In this document: piece after piece, positions 1-10,109 of the stretch
How the letters are laid out: each line of letters begins with the position of its first letter
Numbering within the stretch: position 1 is the first letter of the stretch
Assembly (NCBI RefSeq): GCF_026914185.1
Contig: NC_070567.1
Coordinates: forward strand, 4,552,001-4,616,000
Direction of reading: 5' to 3'
DNA: 64,000 bases
DNA from: Puccinia triticina
Lineage: Eukaryota; Basidiomycota; Pucciniomycetes; Pucciniales; Pucciniaceae
Position numbers and translations under genes: made by a program
The notes under the pieces: generated by a model
Seen by the model: the letters and a program-made list of their open reading frames with translations, nothing else
Told to the model about the DNA's origin: nothing
Database searches by the model: none

Positions 1-583
1 TCATTTTTAGCGCTATCAAAGTTATCAGCTCTTGTTCTTGATCTCATCACAACTTGCCCTTTTGTTCATATCCCTATATCTTTCATGTTTCATTTTTTTT
101 GTCTTAATCTGCCATTTCATCTGGTACCTTTGTTGAGATTGATGTTCTGCTAATGAAAATTATAAGAGATACCTCCAAACATTTACCCTGTGTGTTATTG
201 CCCGTGAGGTGTTGGCACCCTGGACTTTCTTTGTGGCCTCAATAGAGTCCCCACGTGCGCGCCTGCCTGCTAGCCAACGGCGGACCCTGAGGCATCTCAA
301 GGCATGTCATCCCGGTGACCCTAGAGGCGGGAGCATGCCGTCGAAGAGCACGTCTACCTCGCATACCTGTAGGCGGCCTGAGGCCATCCCCCAGACCGAT
401 GTCCCGACAATCTCAGCATGGACGCCCGCGGGAAATCCAGCCATGGAGCCCTGAGGTTGCCCCCCCTGCGCCTCGGTCGGGTTGGCGCCCCTCTGGGCTG
501 CCCTAGGTGCGCCACCCGAGATGGCCGCAGGGCGTGGCTGGATGGCGTCCTGGCGGCGTGTGGCAGAACGGCGCCATCAGGGT
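1..583. other. Left edge, no gene recognised
   Basis: The first 200 bases are AT-rich and the rest is GC-rich with short open frames on both strands. None shows a motif, an intron pattern or repeat borders that I recognise. It is the left flank of the hAT insertion that starts at 592. Confidence 0.5.
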
Positions 584-591
584 GTCCGACG

Positions 592-3090
592 TAAGGTTGC
601 GATCCGGACCCTGATGATCCGGTGGTACCCGACCGGATACCGGGTCGGTTCGGGTCGCGGATGCACTTTCAGAAACCCGGTATCCGATCGGATACCTGGG
701 TATAAAGCCAGGGGGGCGAGATAGAGAAAAAAAAGAGAACAATGGCTTTTTTTTGCATTTCAAGTAGATATCATGGTTCAGCATACAAAGAAGAAAGGGC
801 TGGGTTATTCTGAGGAGAGTTTGATGTCATGGATATCGATAACATTGTGAAGGAGCCAGCTTTTCAAGCAGATTAATGCCTCGAGGGTGGTGGCATTGAG
901 TCGATTCCTTGTATAGTCTTGAATGTGGCGACCTGAAGAGAAGGCTCGCTCGGTGGGAGCACTCGAAGCGGGTACCGAGAGGTAGGTCTTTGCCATGTTT
1001 GCAAGGCTCGGAAACTGTTCGTGATTGGCTTTCCAATATTTGAGGGGATCACATGATTCGTCCTCGCATTCCAAGTTGAGATAGAAGTCAATCTCTTCAT
1101 CGAGTGAGCTGATCTGCCGTTTCTTTTTTTTGAAGATACTTGCTGTCAAGGTGTTTCTAGTAACAGCTTCCTTCTCTTGAACGTTGTCATTATTCTTATT
1201 GTAATGATTAAGAACAAATTGCTCGGCTTGTTCCTTGAACTGCCGAAGAATTGATTCCTTGCTCAGCTTCATCAACACAAGGGCTTCAGAGGTGAGTGCG
1301 TTGGTTTTGATGCAAGGATCGAGCAACATTGAAGAAAGGTACACTGGTTTTTTTATAGAAGCGTCAAAGTAACCTCTCAGCTTGTTGAGCATTGCTTTGG
1401 CAGCGGGGATGAGTTCGCGCTCTCCATACTTTGTAAAAGCCTGTTTCACCATGATACCAAAAAAAAGATTTAGTATAGAAAAACAATGATGTAGGGGGAG
1501 CAAGTGGTTGAAAAGACGCACATCATTGAGCCTTTGTATCAAGCAGATGTATACCGGGGCACCAAAGACGAGAGTGGTAGTTTTATCGGGTGAAACTGTT
1601 TCAGTTGCTTCGTTAAGAGGTTCCAAGAATTTACAGATCTGTTCAACTTTCACCCATTCATCCGGAGAGAGCCCGTATTTCTCATTCAAATCGTTCGTTT
1701 CACAGAAAATCACTATGCAAGCACGAAGTTTTAATGCCCTTTGAAGCATAGCAAATGTTGAATTCCATCTTGTTGCAACATCTTGGATCATTGCCAGTTT
1801 TTTTCCAATGATACCTTTGACTATTCCGTCAAAGGCTGCTGATTTTTGCGGCAAGCGCTTCAGGAATGTTGCGAAGCCACTGAGGCGCGAGACAATAGAG
1901 GACACTTCAACCGTAGATGGCTGGTCGTTTAGAATACCCAAGAGACTCGCAGGTGTTTCCGGCGCTGGTGGCGGCTTGGTGAATGCTTTTATTCCAGCTT
2001 GAGCAGCAAGATTAATGACATGGGCCATGCAACCAAGCAAACATTCCTTTGAGTTGAAAGGGATTGCACCGTCCAAATGGGTCCCCATAGTCCCATTGTT
2101 AGATGCGTTATTGGCGGTGATACAGAAGATCTTATTGGAAATGCCAAAAGTTGCGAGTATGTTGGCTAGGTGACTTCCCAGATTATCTCCAGCATGGCTT
2201 CCTTCGATTGGTATTGCAGCCAAGATCATCGACTTGAGAGAAAAGTCTTTTGCAATCCAGTGTGCAGTAACGCCGAGTATAGATATATTGCTAGGAGACG
2301 TCCAAGTGTCGCATGTCAAACTGATTCTAGACTCTAGTCCGCGGAACTGATGTCGGATAACTTGTTGTCCTTGCTGGAAAGATTTGCGTATGAATTCCGC
2401 AAGAGTATCTTTTCCACAGATAAGTCGCATTGTGTCTGGGTTGATCAGTCGAAGTAGTTCTCGAAAATCTTCATGTTCAATGTTGTGGAAAGGGATATTA
2501 CAATTGATAAAAAAACGAGCAATCGCAGAGGTCAAGGTGTCGCTGTTGAGTTTTTTTGGTAATATTCCCTTCTGTAAGAACTTAGTGATAGCACCCGTAT
2601 TTGACTTTCCTCCTTTGGTTATTCCATGACAGCGCTCCAAGTGATTGGACATACTTTTAGTGGATCCTTTTTTGTCAACCGCAAGTTTCGCCAGGCACTT
2701 ATTATCGCCTCTGGGAGTCTTGTTTGCCTGGCAAACATTGTGAGAAACACCCTGGATGGTTGTCGTCTTGAAATATTGCCAGACCCAGCTTTTCTTGCTG
2801 CTTTCTTGGCTCTTTGCGGAAGGTGTTAAGTGTTCAATATTGGAGTCAGAGCTGGATTCCACTTCGTCAACGGAGTGTTTCGTAGGCATCTTCGCGGCCA
2901 GATGCAAGCAGGGAGCTGGCTGGCAATTTGGGATCCCACGTGCACTGCAAAAGATCACTTCGAGGCTCAGGAGTGCAGATTTCCAAAAAAAGATGAAGAC
3001 CCGATGGATACCCGGTGTCGGAGCCGGATACACCGGGTTCGGATCTCGGGAGAGCCATACCCGAACCCGGAGGGCCGGATCGCAACCTTA
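592..3090 (-). mobile_element. Complete hAT DNA transposon (hAT-1)
   Basis: The ends are perfect 16-bp inverted repeats, taaggttgcgatccgg at 592-607 and its complement at 3075-3090. They are flanked by an imperfect 8-bp duplication, gtccgacg (584-591) and gtccaaca (3091-3098), 6 of 8 matching; 8 bp is the hAT-typical length. Sub-terminal DNA on both sides is rich in short ACCCGG/CCGGAT blocks. The 2.5 kb element carries one uninterrupted transposase gene on the minus strand. The TSD mismatches suggest it is not very recent, or that the border is one of several possible. Confidence 0.85.
805..2889 (-). CDS. hAT-family transposase, intact, 694 aa
   Basis: This is a cut-and-paste transposase that binds the TIRs and excises the element in the nucleus. 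From the N-terminus it shows an acidic, serine-rich leader, a BED-type zinc-finger region (about residues 34-88, SWVWQYF then NHLERCH), an RNase H-like core with LTCDTWTSP near residue 194 as the likely first acidic site, a DVATRWNSTF block, and the C-terminal hAT dimerisation region (SAPTERAFSSGRH then a Leu-rich stretch). The ATG at 2887-2889 was chosen because the 48 residues upstream run into the TIR and look non-coding. There are no introns and no stops. Length is normal for a hAT transposase. It may be active; that is inference, since expression cannot be seen here. Confidence 0.9.
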   Translation of the reverse strand: MPTKHSVDEVESSSDSNIEHLTPSAKSQESSKKSWVWQYFKTTTIQGVSHNVCQANKTPRGDNKCLAKLAVDKKGSTKSMSNHLERCHGITKGGKSNTGAITKFLQKGILPKKLNSDTLTSAIARFFINCNIPFHNIEHEDFRELLRLINPDTMRLICGKDTLAEFIRKSFQQGQQVIRHQFRGLESRISLTCDTWTSPSNISILGVTAHWIAKDFSLKSMILAAIPIEGSHAGDNLGSHLANILATFGISNKIFCITANNASNNGTMGTHLDGAIPFNSKECLLGCMAHVINLAAQAGIKAFTKPPPAPETPASLLGILNDQPSTVEVSSIVSRLSGFATFLKRLPQKSAAFDGIVKGIIGKKLAMIQDVATRWNSTFAMLQRALKLRACIVIFCETNDLNEKYGLSPDEWVKVEQICKFLEPLNEATETVSPDKTTTLVFGAPVYICLIQRLNDVRLFNHLLPLHHCFSILNLFFGIMVKQAFTKYGERELIPAAKAMLNKLRGYFDASIKKPVYLSSMLLDPCIKTNALTSEALVLMKLSKESILRQFKEQAEQFVLNHYNKNNDNVQEKEAVTRNTLTASIFKKKKRQISSLDEEIDFYLNLECEDESCDPLKYWKANHEQFPSLANMAKTYLSVPASSAPTERAFSSGRHIQDYTRNRLNATTLEALICLKSWLLHNVIDIHDIKLSSE

Positions 3091-3098
3091 GTCCAACA

Positions 3099-3420
3099 AC
3101 TGCAGGGCCCTGCTGGCGTCCGGTCGGCCGCCCTGCTGACATCCCACTTGTCCCGCTGTGTACACGCCGGGGGTACTTCTTACCGCGAGGCAGTGTGGAT
3201 CCAACGGGTGACACCAGATTGGTGAAACCAATGTGGAATTCACCGTGCCTCCGGCAATTGTGGGCTCCCCATCGGAAATGGACAGGGTTATCGGATCCTC
3301 GTTGCTCCAACAAGAAAACTTCAGTGGACTCCACGCGAGTCAATTTATTTGCGGTGGAGTCCACCAGAGTAGCTTTTGTGTGCCGTGGAAGCCACACTTC
3401 TCAATTTCTGTGATGCTGAT
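3099..3420. other. Spacer between two hAT insertions
   Basis: About 320 bases between hAT-1 and the TSD of hAT-2. I see no gene, only short GC-rich open frames without motifs. Confidence 0.5.
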
Positions 3421-3933
3421 TCCACAGTAGCGCTGGAACCCGTACCCGGAGCTCTGGGGCGTACCCGCGGGGTGTACTCGGTTGAACCTGATCCCTTGTT
3501 CCCGCGGGGCACGGGGTCGGACATACCCGCGGGCATTTGCGGGTATCTTAGGAAACACAAGGGCCAGGGGTGGCAGAGCACAGATCATGTACAGCATGTC
3601 CAAGTAAGGTTGCGACTTTTGCCGCAAAAATCAAAAAATATGCGCGCACTCGCAGAAGCCCGTGCGCAGTCCGTGCACGGAAAACCCCCGGGGATCCCGC
3701 GGGGGGCCCACAACAAGGGGTGAGGCGGCGGGCCGGCTGGATCGGATCACCACAGCAACAATGGCAGCCATCCACTCCCCACAATCCGGACGGTCTCCAT
3801 CCTCAGCCTGGTACAATCATTGCCCACCCTTTGCCCCCATCATCCAAGTAAGTTCCCCACCCCCTCCTCTCTCTATCTCTCACTCAAATGTGCTATAGAA
3901 AGTCAACTCACACAGCTTCCTTTCCTAGGACCA

Positions 3934-5048
3934 ATGTATTGTGAATATTCGGCGGCATTCAAATACAGTGTTGTTCGGGCGGCCCGTAATGGACAGTCTT
4001 CAGACAAAATCAACGAGAAATATGGGACTAGCGTTAGCTCTGACTCCCTCCGACGCTGGTGTATGCTCTACGAGAAAACTCAATCCGTCATCGCCAACCC
4101 CGATACCTATCAAGTCAGGGGCCGTCCATTGGCTCTAAGCGACGTCAAAAGGGCATTTGTCTTACGTATGGTCACCAAAAAACCCACCGTTTATCTTGCA
4201 GAGATACAGGAGGCGTTACTTGAACAATTCAACACTAGCATCACGATCCAAACCCCATCAAATGAGCTTCATTTACGACTCAACTTGAGCCAAAAAACGA
4301 TGTGCAAGGTCCACCCAAACCAAGATGCACAACACCAAGCAGAATACATTATTTTGATGGCCAATCACAATCCAGAATGTCTGGTTTTTACTGGTATGTT
4401 TGACTCCTTTTTCAATCAAATAGGAATGCTGCTTACTTACTTTCTTCATTCTTCATTTTAACCTAGACAAAAGTGGCATATCTTTAGATGGGGTTCTCCG
4501 CACCCAAGGTTGGGCTCCCTTAGGGGAAAGGACACAAAGGGTCCCAGTCGCGCGTGCGACTCACCGATTCAATCTGATCCCAGCTGTGGCTCTCAGCGGG
4601 CTTGTTGCGGTTACGATCCAGTCGGAAAATGTCAAGCGAGTCAACTTTGAACACTATTTGAAACACGTTTTGGTAAGCATCCTCACTTGAATATTCCTTT
4701 GACTATGTTGTGATCCTGATCCTGCAATGGTTTCTTGAGCTTCCGAATATGAATCCCTTCCCAGGACCCCAAAGTGTGCTTGTGATGGATAATGCGCAAA
4801 TCCATCACAATGGCAACATCAAGCGGCTCGTCAAGGATCATGGATGTCACCTTGTTTATCTCCCCCCATACTCCCCGGACATGAACCCCATAGGTAAAGG
4901 ATTCAGTGTCCTGAAGGCATCTTTGCGCAAATACGCCGAATTGGACGGAGGACCGAGCAATGGTGAAGAAATCGAGGCCTTTGCCAGGTTGACCCTAACC
5001 CCTAAGCTCATGCGAGGCCTATTCCGAGGCTGCGGATACACTGACTAG
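3934..5048 (+). CDS. Mariner-type transposase, three exons, third catalytic residue lost
   Basis: Exons at 3934-4393, 4467-4672 and 4740-5048 join in frame to 324 aa through two GT-AG introns of 73 and 67 bp. A further intron (about 3847-3929) may lie in the 5' leader. Residues 1-110 look like the paired helix-turn-helix DNA-binding part. The DDE core shows FTDKSG (Asp near 154), VLVMDNAQIHH (Asp near 239) and YLPPYSPDMNPI, with 34 residues between the second Asp and the third position, as in DD34E mariners. That third position, normally Glu in NPIE, is Gly (ggt at 4893-4895). The gene is otherwise complete, so the protein is predicted to bind DNA but not to cut it. Confidence 0.88.
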
Positions 5049-5061
5049 CTCATCCCGACTA

Positions 5062-5910
5062 CACCACGGGGCGGGTTTCTGGGAAACCGTCCCATCCAAT
5101 GGACGCTTTTGCCCTGGAAGCGTCCAGAGGATGCTCCCAGAGCATCCGATGGACGCTACGGGGCAAAAGAATCACTTGGACGGTTTCAAAAAGCATCCAA
5201 GTGCCGCTTTGCTGGCCAAAGCATCATTTGGACGCCCAAAAAATAGCATCCATTGGACACTCTCCTCCAGGAGTGTCCAATGGACGCTTTTCACGCAAAC
5301 GTGCGCTCCGACAATTGGACACTCCAGCCGGAGTGTCCGATGGACACCAAACAAGTTGCCCAGCGGACACTCTTGGTTGAGAGTGTCCAATGATCGCAAG
5401 CAACAATGTGCATCACCCTCCATTCATGAGGGTGTCCAATGGACACCAACTAAAAAAACCCTTGGACACCCTTGATCAAGACTGTGCAATTGATCTGAGT
5501 GTCCAATAGACTGTTGGATGGCGAAGGGGTATTGTTGGTTGTAGTCTATGTGTGATGAAGGTGGGGTTACTGCAAGGTGCTGTCGACATGGCGTAGTCGG
5601 GAGATTCATGCTCTTGAGGTCAACTGTTCCACAGGTTGCATGTTTGACACCCCTTGCGAGCAATGATGTGCGCTGGCCAGCCGGGCCACTCATTTTTTGA
5701 TGCCCGCTGGAGTGTGGAGCCATCCAGCGGATGGTCCTTCAATCATCCGCTGAACGCTCCCTGGTCCGTACATGGGATGGTTTGTCCAAACCATCCGACG
5801 CGAGGGAAGTACAATGTCCGTCCAAAGGATGGACTCCCCCGCGCAAGAGCCGGACAGCCGAAGGTGCGACCATTGGTCCAACCAATGGATGTCCTGGATG
5901 GCCCGTGGTG
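5062..5910. mobile_element. MITE with TA target inside the mariner element
   Basis: The ends CACCACGGGGC (from 5062) and its near complement (to 5910) are each flanked by TA. The 849 bases in between are made of diverged, partly palindromic units built around gtccaatggac. No coding potential is convincing. It lies 13 bases downstream of the transposase stop. Confidence 0.6.
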
Positions 5911-6067
5911 TAACTCACTCCGTCCTTACGCTAGCTGCCCTTGTTATCATTTCTCTCCTTACACTATCTCCCTCGCTGCCCTTGTTATCATCACCCCCCG
6001 ACTAGCAGCTCTCTATGTTCTCATGGTTTCTCATTGCAAGCGAATAAATGCACAATATTATAACTGC

Positions 6068-6330
6068 CGAGACAAGTGATATGACTGCCAAGACAAGTAC
6101 GAGAAGAAGAGAATCTACAGTGAGCAAAAAGAGCCGAGACAAGTGATATGACTTCCAAGAAAAGTCCAAGAAGAGAATCTGCAGTGAGGAAAAAGGAGAG
6201 AGCAAGCCGATTCAATCTGTGAAAGGAAAGACACTCGCACAATCTCTGCGGTCTCTCCTTGCTCCAATCTTTGCGGTCTCTCACTCAATCTTTGCGGTCT
6301 CTCACTCATGTGGTCTGTTGCTCATTCTGG
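6068..6330. repeat. Short direct and tandem repeats
   Basis: A unit of about 63 bases containing gacaagtgatatgact is present twice (about 6068-6193). A run of roughly 20-base units ending gcggtctctcactcaatctt follows (about 6239-6330). They lie just beyond the stop codon of the minus-strand gene at 6338. Confidence 0.6.
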
Positions 6331-6337
6331 CAGTCTC

Positions 6338-6832
6338 TCAATTCTTGTATGGATTTCTCAAGTGATACTTTAATCTAGGATACATAACAAAGTACGCAAA
6401 TAATCCAAGGCCAATGCTGACGAGAGTCTTGATACGGTCGATGACTGTAGCTTTAAAGAGATCCATGTCAGGCTCGTTTGTCTTCCAATTGATGATGATC
6501 CTGTTGCGGTTAGATGGAACCCGGTTGGTTGGGAGAGCAGGGGGGGTTGGGGCGGCTCGGGATTGCTTGCGGGTACCGCCGCTGTTGGCCGGTTGATTAG
6601 GAACAGGAACAAAAAACACATATTCTATGTGGATTGGGACCTCGGGGCGGCCGAAGGTTGATGCAGCACTTCGTTGGGTGAGATTTTTGGAGACACTGGA
6701 GGGAGGTGGGTGAGCGGGAGGGGGGCAAGCTTGGCTGGATGCTAGAGTCAGGAGTGAGGGGTCCATGGCCTGGCTTCTGATGAATGCGTTCTTCAACAAG
6801 GTGAGAAGTTCCATCGAAGAGCGATGGAACAT
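6338..6832 (-). CDS. Unknown protein encoded inside the mariner TIRs, 164 aa
   Basis: I do not recognise this protein. It starts at an ATG at 6830-6832, has a Pro/Ser-rich N-terminal half, a middle block IHIEYVFFVPVPNQ, a basic block with RIIINWKTNEPDMDLF, and a single hydrophobic segment (LVSIGLGLFAYFVMYP) before the C-terminus that could be a membrane anchor. It lies between the two long inverted repeats, opposite to the transposase. It could be a second transposon protein, a captured gene, or an exon of a longer gene whose 5' part includes the overlapping frame at 6597-6914. No function is claimed. Confidence 0.45.
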   Translation of the reverse strand: MFHRSSMELLTLLKNAFIRSQAMDPSLLTLASSQACPPPAHPPPSSVSKNLTQRSAASTFGRPEVPIHIEYVFFVPVPNQPANSGGTRKQSRAAPTPPALPTNRVPSNRNRIIINWKTNEPDMDLFKATVIDRIKTLVSIGLGLFAYFVMYPRLKYHLRNPYKN

Positions 6833-7324
6833 GGCGCTCCTCCGGCGGCGTAATTGGATGGTGGAGCCATTTGGAAAAGTCTAGGGTTTGGTCGCCCATT
6901 CTGCGCCCAGCCATGTCAGTCGAGAAATCCTCTGGAAAGAATAAGATAAGGGCCTGAGGGACTTACCGAGCTGTGGAGACGGTCCTGATCCAAAGCCAAG
7001 GTGTTGTGGGGAGTGGATTGCTGCCGTTTACCGTTGCTGGATTGCTGTGGTGATCCGATCCAGCCGGCCCGCCGCCTCACCCCTTGTTGTGGGCCCCCCG
7101 CGGGATCCCCGGGGGTTTTCCGTGCACGGACTGCGCACGGGCTTCTGCGAGTGCGCGCATATTTTTTGATTTTTGCGGCAAAAGTTGCAACCTTACTTGG
7201 ACATGCTGTACATAAAGATGTATTTCTCAGTTGACGAAACAGGTGTCTTTGTTGTACCAGGCATGTTGAAAGGGTGTAAACAAGATCAGGAAAAATGGAA
7301 AGAAAAAGATTCTGGATGGAACAG

Positions 7325-9603
7325 TTAGTCAGATCCGATATCGCTGTCATCATCTTTGTCCTCCTCCTCATTGTTGTCACTGTCGCACTCAGTTTGTGGT
7401 TTGTTAACACTTGATGAATCAAGCATTTCATTGAAATTTTGATACCACTCTTTCACGCAAAGGAGTTGCTTGACCAAAGTGCTGCTGAGGCTGTGTCTCT
7501 GAGATCCAACAATAGTTTTTGATTGAGAAAATACGCGCTCAGAAGGAGAACTTGTTGCTGGGATTCCAAGGAAACATCTGGCCATCAAGGTCAGAGAGGG
7601 ATATAATTTGTGGTGTTGGGACCAGTAATAAAGAATATCACAGCCCAGCCTTTTGTTTACTTCAGCAATGTAGTGGTTGATCTCAGTCTCCAAGTCGTTG
7701 GCGATGGTTGCCTCGCCAAAAATATCTGCTTTGATTGCTGTCAGCTTTTTTGTCTTTGGATTGTCTTGCGCAGTTCTTGATTGGGTTTGGGATGGAGTCA
7801 AACTCAATGAGGCATTAATACTAGAAGCACTTTGATCATACGCTTTTGCCTTGAGTTTGAAAATTTTCAACGCGGAATCAGGTGTTATCGTAGAGATGGA
7901 ATGCTTGGCAAAGAACAACCAATTCTTTTTGAAGTAGCTCAGCTTGATGCAAGGATCAAGGATCATGGCACAGATTGCAGCAGGCTTGTTCAAGGCAAGA
8001 GTGAGATATTTTGACAATTTTTTGACCATCTTGTCGGCAGCTGGAATTAGTTGAGACAAGTCGTACATTGCTTGGACATCATGTATACTCTTGATAAGGG
8101 ATATGTATATTGGGATTGAGAGAGTTAATGTTGGATACTTGGACCGACATAGAATTTTGGTGACATCGTTGAGTGGCTCCAAGAACTTGGCCATCTGTTT
8201 GACTTTTTGCCACTCAACCTTGCTGAGTGAATATTTAGAAGCCTTGGCGTTGGTATTGCAGTATGTTACACACACTGCCTTAATCTTGAGAGCTCGCTTG
8301 AGCATTAGGAATGTCAAGTTCCAACGAGTGCAAACATCCCTTTTCAAGGTAATATCTTTGATGGGACGACGGTTGGGAAATTGACTGTTGACAAAATTAA
8401 TGGCCACTTGAAATCCTTCGCGGCGCTGAGGCGAGTATTGAGCATAAGTGGCAAGTGCGTGAATACAAGAGGTGACCAATTCAAGATTGACATCCGCTCC
8501 ATCAGGTCAATTGATAATACTGTTAATATCCATCTGGTTCAGAGTGACCTCCTTCTCTGTATCATCGTTGTGGCAGTCGCCGAATACCTTGAGGCCATTG
8601 TGCGCGGCGAGGTTGATGACGTGGGCCATACAGCCCAACAGTTGAGTGTCCGCATTGAAAATTCCACCCAACTTCTGTTCGGCTTTTGTTGCAAGAGTGG
8701 AGTTGTTTGAGGCGTTTTCCTCAGTGATACAGCAAAGAGCATTTGTAATCTGAAGATTTTCTAGACTGTCCACAAAGATTTCGCCAAAATTGGCACCCGT
8801 ATGACGTCCTAGATAGATGTCAAGGCAATGTACATATTAGATCATTAAAAATCAAGTGGTGTTGAATGTTTGTCAATAGGTGCTACTAACCATTAACCGT
8901 TGGCATCCCAACAACAGTGTCCAACATTCTCCAATCAGAGGTGATCCCATGCACAGTGATGGCCATGAAAGCCTTTGCATTTGGGGAGGTCCACACATCA
9001 ACAGTGTAAGAAAGATGCTTCATGCCCTTGAGTGTATTCTGGAGATTGTTCCTGTGAGCAAGAAATAGAAGTTCAACCTCTTTTGCAATAGTCCGCCTTC
9101 CAAATTCCATGTTCAGCGTTGCCGGATTCAGAAGCTCAAGTAGATATTTGAAGGATTTTCGCTCTACAATTGAGTAGGGTAAGTCCGCGTCCGCAACTAG
9201 GTATGCAATGGCCTGTTTGAGGAGGTCTGCAGTAAGAAAAGGCTGAATCAAGGGAAGAGCTGTAAGCAAAAAGGAACACTGTCTGTTGGGAATTAAAAAC
9301 TCATACCCGCTGTTCAACGCGCTGTCGTTTCAATAGATTGGGAGACAGGTTTGTCTCAATTTGACTTGGCTGGACAAGTCCATGGAGCCTCCTGAGGTGT
9401 TCAATCATTGATTTAGTGCTACCAGTGGGGTCTTGTTTGATTGTTTTTTCACAGGTAGCTCCGTTTTTCTTCTTGCTTGCCACTTGACACTGGACTTGAT
9501 GCTGGTTCAGAACTTTGAAATGCGTCCAGACCCAGCTCTTCTGGGTCTTATTTGAATCGGGGGGGTCAGGTTGGGTTGAGGCGTCTTCCATTTTGACATC
9601 CAT
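7325..9603 (-). pseudogene. hAT-2 transposase, interrupted
   Basis: Reading from 9603 down: a BED zinc-finger exon (KSWVWTHF then IEHLRRLHG), an intron or frameshift near 9260-9310 whose phase I could not resolve, a second exon with LSYTVDVWTSPNAKAF carrying the likely first catalytic Asp, a clear GT-AG intron at 8809-8890 that joins in frame, then LGCMAHVINLAAHNGLK. An in-frame TGA at 8507-8509 follows. The frame is open again to 7325 with KRDVCTRWNLTF and the C-terminal dimerisation motif SSPSERVFSQSKTIVG. Every hAT block is present in order, so only the TGA and the unresolved junction argue against activity. Confidence 0.85.
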
Positions 9604-9800
9604 TTCTTGAATCTTCTATCTTCTTCTGGTTGGGCAGTGGTGGTGAGGTGTTACGGGTATACCCGCGGGAAAGCAGGGTATACCCTTGTCCCGCATGATC
9701 CCGTGGGGCATACCCGATACCCGCGGATATTCCCACGGGGATGCCTACGGGCGGGGTAAAAATGGCCCCATACCCCGCGGGTTCCAGCGCTATTCCACAG

Positions 9801-10109
9801 TTGTTCCGCTTATGCTTATACACATGCTTGTAGCGCGGCCATGGTGCATTGTGGGTCTCATCACTGTCAAACTGCTCCACCCGGTTAGGTTTACTTTGCA
9901 AAAAAACAACAAAGTCCCCTTGTGGCAAGGTAAGCCCTGATTACCCCCGACTCAACCAGCAGCACCATCGCCTCCAGCACGCCCGGATCACACACCCAGC
10001 CAGCAGCAGCAGCAGCCCCCAGCCAACCACTGCCCAACGTTACCCACTCCCACAGCCCTTGTCTGGCTCGCCCGGGGAGTCCTGCCAATGACGACACCCC
10101 CCAGCCAGC
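9801..10109. other. Gene-free spacer
   Basis: This is the right flank of hAT-2. It holds Ala/Gln-coding low-complexity triplets (cagcagcagcagcag near 10000) but no supportable gene. It may include the decayed 3' end of the SSK1-like pseudogene. Confidence 0.4.

Larger units (their letters stand above)
3592..7208 (+). mobile_element. Tc1/mariner-type element with long TIRs
   Basis: Both ends begin CAGCATGTCCAAGTAAGG and are flanked by TA (3590-3591 and 7209-7210), the mariner target. The inverted repeats are about 190 bp (roughly 3592-3784 and 7015-7208) and nearly identical, much longer than the usual few tens of bases. At 3.6 kb the element is also about twice the usual size. Part of the excess is a TA-flanked MITE (5062-5910) and part is a second gene on the opposite strand (6338-6832). 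It sits in the 3' arm of hAT-2. Confidence 0.9.
3429..9792 (-). mobile_element. hAT transposon (hAT-2) split by a mariner element
   Basis: A perfect 8-bp duplication, ttccacag, lies at 3421-3428 and 9793-9800. Directly inside are matching inverted ends, tagcgctggaacccg at 3429-3443 and its complement at 9778-9792. Without the TA-flanked insertion at 3592-7208 the element is about 2.7 kb, a usual hAT size. Its transposase lies on the minus strand (7325-9603) and is interrupted by a stop. The left arm between 3444 and 3591 is the 3' side of the transposase gene. Confidence 0.93.

Noticed and set aside
2867..3397. 176-residue minus-strand frame across the right end of hAT-1
   Set aside because: It runs through the TIR and TSD and has no motif. 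Composition effect.
3605..7195. hAT element with taaggttgc ends inside the mariner TIRs
   Set aside because: The eight bases outside these ends are inverted copies (tgtccaag / cttggaca), not direct repeats, so they belong to the longer TIR beginning CAGCATG with a TA target.
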